A program made the translations under genes and the position numbers. A DNA stretch of 7,601 nucleotides from CADAWZ01 sp045114665. GTDB lineage: Bacteria; Vulcanimicrobiota; CADAWZ01. Shown one piece after another: positions 1 through 5,350 of the stretch. The DNA lies in NCBI GenBank assembly GCA_045114665.1, contig JBGUKW010000233.1:1-7601 (forward strand), written 5' to 3'. The notes under the pieces were generated by a model. That model made no database searches. It saw nothing but the letters and a program-made list of their open reading frames with translations, and was not told where the DNA came from. Each line of letters opens with the position of its first letter. The first letter of the stretch is position 1.

Positions 1-28
1 AATATAATAATATTTTTTTTATTATTTT

Positions 29-49
29 ATCTATATAGCCTATATAGAT
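29..49. repeat. Short perfect palindrome in the leading gene-free stretch
   Basis: ATCTATATA (29-37) and TATATAGAT (41-49) are perfect inverted repeats around the 3-base centre GCC. A T-rich run precedes it and no T-run follows on either strand in the reading direction, so it does not look like an intrinsic terminator. It could be a protein-binding dyad or simply an AT-rich palindrome. Apart from this dyad I see nothing in positions 1-107. Confidence 0.4.
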
Positions 50-107
50 AGTTAACACAAAACAAAGGAAATAAGTTATAGTTATTGTATATTTCTTAAT
101 TTGGTAA

Positions 108-273
108 TTAGAGCGTGTTGGTAAACTATCAATTAGCCAATTTTTATGTATAAGTCAATGAATGGAAATAGAGCGAAGCGGAGCCTGGAGTGAATGACTT
201 GTACATAAAAATGGCGTAGGCAGAAAACTAACAAATTAAATAGGCGAAGATAGAGTTTACCAACACATTCTAA
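108..273. repeat. MITE-like long inverted-repeat element upstream of csaB
   Basis: This non-coding element has 20-base terminal arms, 108-127 (TTAGAGCGTGTTGGTAAACT) and 254-273, that match in inverted orientation at 18 of 20 positions; 13 of these (115-127 with 254-266) are contiguous. An inner pair of arms, 141-157 and 195-211, pairs over 17 bases with one T/G mismatch. The tip holds GAGCGAAGCGGAGC (171-184), which includes GCGAAGC, a heptamer known to form a very stable DNA mini-hairpin. The ends abut TA on both sides (109-110 and 271-272), consistent with a TA target duplication as seen for several IS families and derived MITEs. It contains no ORF. A related, decayed copy lies at about 5116-5275. 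The mobile-element reading is inference; the repeat structure is directly visible. Confidence 0.65.
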
Positions 274-314
274 ATAAAAAGTTGCTCATTCAAATTATTT
301 ACTAGTTTGGATTT

Positions 315-322
315 AGGGGGAT
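315..322 (+). promoter_or_regulatory. Ribosome binding site supporting a TTG start for csaB
   Basis: AGGGGGAT lies a few bases before the TTG at 326 and is the only purine-rich Shine-Dalgarno-like run nearby. The same G-run style (AGGGGG) precedes the GTG start at 3569, which supports the non-ATG start here. The conserved N-terminal glycine motif begins at about residue 11, so little room is left for a later start. Confidence 0.6.
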
Positions 323-325
323 AAA

Positions 326-1504
326 TTGAATAGAAGAAAAAAGATAATCATCTCTGGTTACTATGGATTTGGTAACTTAGGAGATGAGGCAATTTTAATT
401 TCAATAATTGATAGGCTAAATGCAGAGGTAGAAAATCCTGAGATAGTTGTTTTATATACAAAAGCTGAATCTGAACAATTAAAGGTTTATAAAAATGTTC
501 GTTGTGTTTATAGAATGAATCCACTTTCAATTTTTTTTGAAATGTTAAATGCAGATTTAGTGATAAGTGGAGGAGGTGGACTGCTTCAAGATTCCACAGG
601 TTTTACAACTGTTCTTTATTATATCGGAATAGTAAAAATGGCACTGTTTTTAAAAAAGAAGGTTCTATTTTATGCCCAAGGCATAGGGCCACTAAATCTT
701 GATAAAAGCAAAAAGTTAATTATAAATACTCTCAACAAGGTAAATTTTATAACTGTGAGAGACAATGATTCTGCTGAGTTGTTGAAAACATTAAAAATAG
801 ATAAAGCTCCTTTAGTTGTAACTGCTGATCCCGTAATATCTATGGAAAAATTACCTCAAAATAAAATTGATGAACTTGTAAAAAAATATATTCCTAATTT
901 TAAGAAAAACAATAATCCAAATATTGGAATCTCTGCTCGTCCTTGGAAATCGGATAATAACTATATTGAGATATTGGCAAAATCTTGTGACGAACTTATA
1001 AAAAAGTACAATGCAAACATATACATAATTCCATTCCAAATCCAACAAGACCTCTCTGTCTGTAAGGAGATAAAAGAAAAAATGGAGGGAGAGGCTGAAA
1101 TAATAATACCTCCAAATAGTGAAGATTCGATTTTTCAATTTTCACCAAAAGAAATGGCAGGGATAATTGGACAGATGGATTTAATAGTTGCAATGCGATT
1201 ACATGCCCTTATTTTTGCTTTTCCATTTAAGATTCCGTCTGCAGGAATTGTATATGATCCGAAAGTTGGTATTTTTGCAAAACAGGCAGGAATGGAATCC
1301 TTTAATTTGGATTCATTTAAGAAAGAAGATGTAATTGGTTTTGTTGGTAATAATCTAAATAAGAATTATAGTAATGACAGTTTTGACGAATTGTACAATC
1401 AGTCTATTTTGACTGGAAAAATAGCAAGTGATATGTTAAATAACATATCTGCCGAAGAAATAATTAAAAAAAGAGGGCTAACTCTATATGATAGAATTTC
1501 ATAG
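326..1504 (+). CDS. csaB: Polysaccharide pyruvyl transferase, CsaB-like
   Basis: This is predicted to transfer a pyruvyl group (ketal formation) onto a cell-wall-associated polysaccharide. In characterised CsaB systems that modification is what SLH-domain surface proteins bind. The 392-residue protein shows the family's pattern: an N-terminal GYYGFGNLGDEA motif (residues 11-22), a glycine-rich ISGGGGLLQD block (about 80-89), AQGIGPL (117-123), ISARPW in the middle, and a C-terminal MRLHALIFAF segment with His293. No signal peptide or membrane segment is visible, so it should act in the cytosol. It starts with TTG behind a strong G-rich ribosome binding site. Its last 17 bases overlap the start of ftsE, implying co-transcription and probably translational coupling. 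The family call is firm. The exact substrate and the link to an S-layer are inference, since no SLH protein is in the window. Confidence 0.88.
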   Translation: MNRRKKIIISGYYGFGNLGDEAILISIIDRLNAEVENPEIVVLYTKAESEQLKVYKNVRCVYRMNPLSIFFEMLNADLVISGGGGLLQDSTGFTTVLYYIGIVKMALFLKKKVLFYAQGIGPLNLDKSKKLIINTLNKVNFITVRDNDSAELLKTLKIDKAPLVVTADPVISMEKLPQNKIDELVKKYIPNFKKNNNPNIGISARPWKSDNNYIEILAKSCDELIKKYNANIYIIPFQIQQDLSVCKEIKEKMEGEAEIIIPPNSEDSIFQFSPKEMAGIIGQMDLIVAMRLHALIFAFPFKIPSAGIVYDPKVGIFAKQAGMESFNLDSFKKEDVIGFVGNNLNKNYSNDSFDELYNQSILTGKIASDMLNNISAEEIIKKRGLTLYDRIS

Positions 1505-2180
1505 TATTTGTTTTACATATCCAAATGGTGTGCAGGCATTAAAAGATGTTGATTTATATGTCGAAAAAGGCGAATTTGTCTTTTTAGTTGGTTCAACAGG
1601 TTCTGGAAAATCGAGTATATTAAAAATGATATACAGGGAAATAATTCCAACGAGTGGGGATATATATGTAAATGACAGAGATATAACAGACATGAAACGC
1701 TCACAAGTTCCAGAATTTAGAAGAACTTTAGGTGTTGTTTTCCAAGATTTCAAATTGATTCCATATAAAACTGTTTATGAAAATATTGCCTATGCTCTTG
1801 AAGTTACTGGGGTAAAATCAAAAGATATCAAGCCAAAAGTCGAAAAAGCTCTTGAACTTGTAAATTTGTCAGATAAAGCAAAGAGATTTCCACATGAGAT
1901 ATCTGGTGGTGAACAGCAGAGAACTTCTATTGCAAGAGCTATTGTTGGAAATCCAATTATTTTGGTAGCAGATGAACCAACAGGTAATTTAGACCCTGAG
2001 TCTTCTTGGGATATTATGGAGCTTTTGGATAAAATCAATAAAAATGGAACAACGATAATAATGGCAACACATAATAGAGATATTGTCGATGTTATGAAAA
2101 AAAGAGTTATACTTGTAGATAGTGGACAAATTGTATCTGATAAAGAAAAGGGTGAATATTTCCCAAATCTCAAGAAATAA
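1488..2180 (+). CDS. ftsE: Cell division ATP-binding protein FtsE
   Basis: This is the cytoplasmic ATPase subunit of the FtsEX complex, which couples ATP hydrolysis to control of septal peptidoglycan hydrolysis through FtsX. At 230 residues it has the usual FtsE length. All ABC motifs are intact: Walker A GSTGSGKS (35-42), Q-loop Gln86 in VVFQDFKLI, signature ISGGEQQR (138-145), Walker B ILVADEP with Asp162 and Glu163, D-loop NLD (167-169) and switch His195. The FQDFKLI segment and the overall sequence favour FtsE over LolD-type or other MacB-family ATPases. The ATG at 1488 lies inside the end of csaB (17-base overlap), with AGAGGG at 1472-1477 as ribosome binding site. Its partner ftsX is not adjacent as usual but 3.2 kb downstream (5351), beyond two unrelated genes. 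Confidence 0.93.
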   Translation: MIEFHSICFTYPNGVQALKDVDLYVEKGEFVFLVGSTGSGKSSILKMIYREIIPTSGDIYVNDRDITDMKRSQVPEFRRTLGVVFQDFKLIPYKTVYENIAYALEVTGVKSKDIKPKVEKALELVNLSDKAKRFPHEISGGEQQRTSIARAIVGNPIILVADEPTGNLDPESSWDIMELLDKINKNGTTIIMATHNRDIVDVMKKRVILVDSGQIVSDKEKGEYFPNLKK

Positions 2181-2194
2181 ATATACACTAAGAA

Positions 2195-2221
2195 TTGCTG
2201 TAAGTTTAGATAAATTATAAA
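2195..2221 (+). promoter_or_regulatory. Possible promoter for the accessory module
   Basis: TTGCTG (2195-2200) and TATAAA (2216-2221) are separated by 15 bases in the 70-base gap after ftsE. The -10 match is good but the spacer is shorter than the usual 16-18, so this is tentative. The TATAAA belongs to an 11-base sequence repeated upstream of ftsX (5272-5282). Confidence 0.3.
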
Positions 2222-2226
2222 ACATA
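2216..2226 (+). repeat. Left copy of an 11-base direct repeat bracketing the inserted module
   Basis: TATAAAACATA occurs here between ftsE and the zinc-ribbon gene, and again at 5272-5282 before ftsX. It therefore brackets exactly the two genes that separate ftsE from ftsX. It could be a target-site duplication or recombination footprint. Because it contains TATAAA, it could also be a shared -10 promoter sequence. Confidence 0.45.
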
Positions 2227-2250
2227 AAAATTGAGGTACATAAAAAATAA

Positions 2251-3507
2251 ATGAAAATTTCTGAAGCTATTAAAGAGATAGTGAAATTAGAAGGTATTTC
2301 TATCTTTAATGATTACAAGAGATTCAGGGGATTTTTGGCAGATTTTTCAACTGGAACACATAAAAAAGAACTTGATGTTTTTAAAAATGCTGTTGATGAA
2401 AATATGTTAAAAATGTGTATAGATGACACATTAGAAAATAGCCGTAAAATTTCTAAACTACGGTATGCTCTTGAAACTAAAGGTATTTCTGAAGATTGGA
2501 TAAATTTTATAATTGAATCTTTGGCTTTGCCTTTGGGTTGGAATTATACACCAAGACCAACAACTCAACAGCAGCCACAAACTCAACAGGTACAAAAACA
2601 AAATACTTCTTCAAGTCAAAATGAATGGACTTGTTCTTGTGGAACTGTAAATACAACTAATTTTTGTGGTAATTGTGGATCAGCTAAGCCAGTTCCAAAA
2701 TCTGTGGATTGGACTTGTGTTTGTGGTACAGTAAATACAACTAAATTCTGCACAACTTGTGGAAAACAAAAAGGACAGCAACAGACACAACAACCAGTGC
2801 AACAAAAGCAAGCACAGCAAAATCAAGTACAAAAGTCTCAACAAATACAAAAAGTTCAAACACAAGTTATACCTCAAAAACAACAGGTACAACAACAGGG
2901 AAATCTTTTTAAAAATGCCAAGGTTGGTGATTATGTGAAATTTGGCAATTATCCACAGACTGCAGATGGTGGTAGTTTGCCTATTGAATGGCAGGTATTG
3001 GCAATGGAAAATAATAAAATACTTGTGATTTCAAAATATGGTCTTGAAGCAAGGCGTTTTGATAGCAGTTCAAATAATTGGGAAAATAGCGAAATTCGCC
3101 AATGGTTGAATGGTGAATTTTATAATAGAGCATTTAGTGAACAAGAGAAGAAATTGATAAGAAATTCAGGGATTTCTACAAAAAAAGTTTATAGAGGTGT
3201 CTTTTTAGTATTTGGTAAAAAAGAGGAATTAAGTTATACAGATGATTATATTTTTCTTTTGAGTAAAGAAGAGGCAGAAAAATATTTTGCCAATGATGAT
3301 GCGAGAAGATGTAAAGCAACTGATTATGCTAAAAAAAATGGGGCTTATGTAGCAGATAATGGCTATAGTTGGTGGTGGTTGCGTTCTCCTGATCTTGGTA
3401 ATGGCGATGGTGTCTATTGTGTCGACAATGACGGTTTTATCAACTACAACTGTTATGTTCACGATGATGATCTTTTTGCGTGCCCCGCTTTGTGGATAAA
3501 TCTTTAA
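2251..3507 (+). CDS. Double zinc-ribbon protein with a C-terminal DUF6273-like domain
   Basis: Function unknown. The 418-residue protein has no signal peptide or membrane segment, so it is probably cytoplasmic. In order it has: a helical N-terminal domain (about 1-97) that I cannot name; a Gln-rich spacer (about 103-125); two near-identical zinc ribbons with CxC-x8-CxxC cysteines (128/130/139/142 and 156/158/167/170); a second Gln-rich linker (about 173-216); and a C-terminal domain (about 223-418). That last domain contains VGDYVKFGNYPQ, IEWQVLA, IRQWLNGEFYNRAF, WWWLRSP (374-380) and a final PALWINL, the pattern I associate with DUF6273. A GAGG at 2233-2236 is a rather distant ribosome binding site for the ATG at 2251. 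The last ~30 codons differ strongly in composition from the rest (see the separate entry). The gene sits with the next one inside the ftsE-ftsX interval. I recalled the domain name from motif resemblance and did not search for it. Confidence 0.75.
   Translation: MKISEAIKEIVKLEGISIFNDYKRFRGFLADFSTGTHKKELDVFKNAVDENMLKMCIDDTLENSRKISKLRYALETKGISEDWINFIIESLALPLGWNYTPRPTTQQQPQTQQVQKQNTSSSQNEWTCSCGTVNTTNFCGNCGSAKPVPKSVDWTCVCGTVNTTKFCTTCGKQKGQQQTQQPVQQKQAQQNQVQKSQQIQKVQTQVIPQKQQVQQQGNLFKNAKVGDYVKFGNYPQTADGGSLPIEWQVLAMENNKILVISKYGLEARRFDSSSNNWENSEIRQWLNGEFYNRAFSEQEKKLIRNSGISTKKVYRGVFLVFGKKEELSYTDDYIFLLSKEEAEKYFANDDARRCKATDYAKKNGAYVADNGYSWWWLRSPDLGNGDGVYCVDNDGFINYNCYVHDDDLFACPALWINL
2626..2763 (+). repeat. 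Tandem duplication encoding two zinc ribbons
   Basis: Two 54-base units (2626-2679 and 2710-2763), 84 bases apart start to start, encode WTC-x-CGTVNTT-x-FC-x2-CG twice (residues 126-143 and 154-171). The conservation at nucleotide level (for example GTAAATACAACTAA in both) points to a fairly recent internal duplication. Each unit has four cysteines suited to binding one zinc ion. Confidence 0.8.
3403..3486 (+). other. Compositionally distinct, possibly hypervariable 3' segment of the DUF6273-like gene
   Basis: Codons 385-412 contain 12 C-ending codons out of 28 (GGC, GTC, GAC, ATC, AAC, TAC, CAC, TGC, CCC types), while codons 231-370 of the same gene contain about 6 in 140. By my count positions 3361-3500 are about 44% G+C, against about 24% for 3121-3260. 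The encoded patch is rich in D, N, Y, G, C and V and lies between WWWLRSP and PALWINL. Such a C-terminal, NNC-rich patch is what adenine-directed mutagenesis of AAC codons leaves in targets of diversity-generating retroelements. Transfer from a richer-GC paralogue would also explain it. No template repeat or reverse transcriptase is present in the window. Confidence 0.4.
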
Positions 3508-3555
3508 TCTTTTTAAATTAATCTCTTTAATTTTAAAAATTAAGGAGAAAAAAAT

Positions 3556-3561
3556 AGGGGG
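3556..3561 (+). promoter_or_regulatory. Ribosome binding site deciding the GTG start of the AAA/nuclease gene
   Basis: AGGGGG ends 7 bases before the GTG at 3569, and AAGGAG (3542-3547) lies further upstream. The family's N-terminus (LPIG-x-Q-x-F-x2-IR, then YVDKT) begins immediately after this GTG, which fixes the start. Confidence 0.6.
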
Positions 3562-3568
3562 AAAATAA

Positions 3569-5116
3569 GTGCAGAAATTACCAATAGGTATTCAAACATT
3601 TAAAGATATTCGTGAAGAAAATTATTTATATGTTGATAAGACAAAACAAATATTACAACTTATAGAAAATGGTAAATATTATTTTCTATCTCGTCCTCGT
3701 CGTTTTGGAAAATCTTTAACTTTGTCAACATTAGAGGCAATGTTTAAAGGTAAAGTTGAACTATTCAAGGGACTTTATGCCGAAGAATGGGTAAAAGAAC
3801 AATCTACACATCCAAATTCAATTATAAAAATTGATATGAGTGGATTAGGTTATTATACTAACATTAAAGAATTAAATGAGTCTCTTATTGATTATCTTGA
3901 AGAAATTATAAAAGATTATAATTTAAATATTAAATCAACAGAAAGTTCAGGTCGTTTATTTTTTAAAACAATAAAAGAATTATATAAAAAATATGGTCAA
4001 GTTGTTGTACTTATTGATGAATATGATAAGCCTATAACGGACAGTATTGATAATTTAGAAAAAGCTAATGAAATAAGAGAATTTTTGCGTTCTTTTTATA
4101 CAATTCTTAAAGATTCAAGTGACTATTTGAGATTTATCTTTATAGCTGGAATATCAAAATTTAGCAAAGTTGGAATTTTTTCAGGATTAAATAATTTAAA
4201 AGATATATCTATGATGGAAAAATATGGGGATATAGTAGGTTATACTCAACAGGAACTTGAAAATAATTTTGGAAGTTGGATTGAAAAAAATTCACAAAAA
4301 ATGTCTTTGAATAGGGAAGAATTACTTGCAAAAATAAAAGATTATTATGATGGATTTTCTTTTGATGGTAAAGTAAGAGTATATAATCCATTTTCAGTAT
4401 TGAATTTTTTTGATGAAGGTAATTTTTATAATTATTGGTATGATTCAGCCACACCCTCATTTCTTGCCAAATATTTAAAAAAACATAAAATAAAAGACCA
4501 AAAAGAATTTATTCACAAAAAAGTATCTATTAATTTTACAAGTTCAAAAGAAATAGAAACTGCAAGTGTAGAGAGTTTTTTATATCAAACTGGTTATTTG
4601 ACAATAAAAGAAAAAAAAGAAAATATGATAATTCTCGATTATCCAAATGAAGAAGTTTCTATATCAATGACTCAGTTAATTCTTGATAATTTTTATAAAA
4701 TTACAGATTATATGGGTTTAGGATATGAAATTTGGGAAGCAATAAACAATGCAGATATAAAGAAAATTGTTAATATTTTTAATGAAGCATTAAAGCCAAT
4801 TCCTTATGACGATTATCCCAATAGAGATGAATTTTGGTATCGCTCTTTATTTGTGATGTTACTTTACGCTACAAGGCTTTTGGTTTTTCCTGAACCACAT
4901 ACTTTTGATGGTCGCCCTGATATTGTAATTCCTTATGGGGATTATATTATTATCTTTGAATTTAAATTTGCTGAAAATGAAAAAGAAATAGATAAAAAAC
5001 GAGTTGAAGGTCAAGGGCAAGTAAAGCGATATTCAGAAACTTATTCAAATCAAAATAAACAAATAATAACAGCGGTATTTATTGCAAATGATGAAAAAAG
5101 ACAAATAGTTATGTAA
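3569..5116 (+). CDS. AAA-ATPase-like / PD-(D/E)XK nuclease-fold protein (DUF1703 family)
   Basis: The 515-residue protein has the standard two-part layout of this family, about 520 residues long. The N-terminal AAA-ATPase-like part has LYVDKT (20-25), a P-loop variant SRPRRFGKS (41-49) and a Walker B block VVVLIDEYDKP (145-155). The C-terminal domain carries a PD-(D/E)XK-type core with GRPD (Asp451), FEFKF (Glu464, Lys466) and a downstream Gln-rich helix. All residues expected for ATP binding and for metal-dependent nuclease chemistry are present, so it is not an obvious pseudogene. The biochemical role of the family is not settled. Members are often multicopy, patchily distributed accessory genes, and a mobile or conflict-related role is inference. 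It follows the zinc-ribbon gene by 61 bases and probably shares its transcript. Its stop codon touches the start of a decayed repeat element. Confidence 0.87.
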   Translation: MQKLPIGIQTFKDIREENYLYVDKTKQILQLIENGKYYFLSRPRRFGKSLTLSTLEAMFKGKVELFKGLYAEEWVKEQSTHPNSIIKIDMSGLGYYTNIKELNESLIDYLEEIIKDYNLNIKSTESSGRLFFKTIKELYKKYGQVVVLIDEYDKPITDSIDNLEKANEIREFLRSFYTILKDSSDYLRFIFIAGISKFSKVGIFSGLNNLKDISMMEKYGDIVGYTQQELENNFGSWIEKNSQKMSLNREELLAKIKDYYDGFSFDGKVRVYNPFSVLNFFDEGNFYNYWYDSATPSFLAKYLKKHKIKDQKEFIHKKVSINFTSSKEIETASVESFLYQTGYLTIKEKKENMIILDYPNEEVSISMTQLILDNFYKITDYMGLGYEIWEAINNADIKKIVNIFNEALKPIPYDDYPNRDEFWYRSLFVMLLYATRLLVFPEPHTFDGRPDIVIPYGDYIIIFEFKFAENEKEIDKKRVEGQGQVKRYSETYSNQNKQIITAVFIANDEKRQIVM

Positions 5117-5275
5117 ATTAGCCAATCTACTTCATTAAACTACTGAATTTAATTTACAGTCTTAGATTGTAAACTCTAATTTTACAAGTTTAAATTGTTT
5201 ATTCTCTGCTATCGCCAATTTTTGGGTACAAACCACAAAAATTGGCTAATTGGAATTTTGCCAATACATTCTATA
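5116..5275. repeat. Decayed second copy of the inverted-repeat element
   Basis: Positions 5237-5274 match the reverse complement of 108-145 at 30 of 38 positions, including 16 identical bases (5237-5252 with 130-145). Positions 5257-5273 match the other terminus (256-272) at 15 of 17. AATTAGCCAAT at 5116-5126 matches 131-141 of the first copy and is inverted relative to 5242-5252. CTATC then GCCAATTTTT at 5209-5223 also echoes the first copy. The outermost left terminus is missing: the expected sequence would fall in the end of the nuclease-like gene and is not there. The copy is therefore truncated or rearranged. Besides this element, the 5117-5350 interval holds the hairpin, the promoter and the ftsX leader. 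Confidence 0.55.
5214..5246 (+). terminator. Strong hairpin between the accessory module and ftsX
   Basis: GCCAATTTTTG (5214-5224) pairs perfectly with CAAAAATTGGC (5236-5246). GG/CC (5225-5226 with 5233-5234) extends the stem, with one bulged A, and closes a 6-base TACAAA loop. It is well placed to end the accessory transcript. The following bases (TAATTGGAATTTTG) contain only a weak T-run, so intrinsic termination is uncertain. It may be only part of the repeat element. Confidence 0.35.
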
Positions 5276-5277
5276 AA
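5250..5277 (+). promoter_or_regulatory. Possible promoter for ftsX-envC at the repeat-element end
   Basis: TTGGAA (5250-5255) and TATAAA (5272-5277) are 16 bases apart, a reasonable sigma-70-type arrangement about 75 bases before ftsX. The -35 lies inside the decayed repeat element and the -10 straddles its end. This would give ftsX and envC their own promoter after separation from ftsE. The motif match is suggestive only, because AT-rich sequence produces such matches by chance. Confidence 0.4.
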
Positions 5278-5282
5278 ACATA
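5272..5282 (+). repeat. Right copy of the 11-base direct repeat
   Basis: TATAAAACATA here is identical to 2216-2226, so the two copies enclose the zinc-ribbon and AAA/nuclease genes plus the decayed repeat. See the left copy for interpretation. Confidence 0.45.
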
Positions 5283-5350
5283 CACACAGAAGAGGGGAAA
5301 AAGGAAAAAATATATTTCCGTAAGAAAAGGGGATAATAAAATTATAAAAA

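Noticed and set aside
29..49. Palindrome as an intrinsic terminator of an upstream gene
   Set aside because: The T-rich run is on the 5' side of the hairpin, not the 3' side, and on the minus strand the hairpin is followed by A's.
276..325. Promoter directly before csaB (TTGCTC at 282-287)
   Set aside because: No acceptable -10 box lies 16-18 bases downstream; the candidates are at 8-10 bases.
2560..2900. CAA/CAG-rich stretch as a CRISPR or microsatellite array
   Set aside because: It is in-frame coding sequence for Gln-rich linkers around the zinc ribbons, with irregular periodicity and no spacers.
3229..3462. Minus-strand open frame opposite the end of the DUF6273-like gene
   Set aside because: It lies wholly antisense to a well-supported domain and its composition is the mirror of D/N-rich codons (Ile/Thr/Val-rich), with no recognisable motif.
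3508..3568. TTAATTTT/AAAATTAA dyad and T-rich repeats after the DUF6273-like gene as a terminator
   Set aside because: The dyad is pure A/T with almost no loop and no G/C stem, and the ribosome binding site of the next gene follows at once; co-transcription is more likely.
3569..5116. AAA/PD-(D/E)XK gene as a transposase that moved the module
   Set aside because: The motifs are those of the AAA-ATPase-like/DUF1703 family, not a DDE, HUH or tyrosine/serine recombinase; no transposition activity can be claimed.
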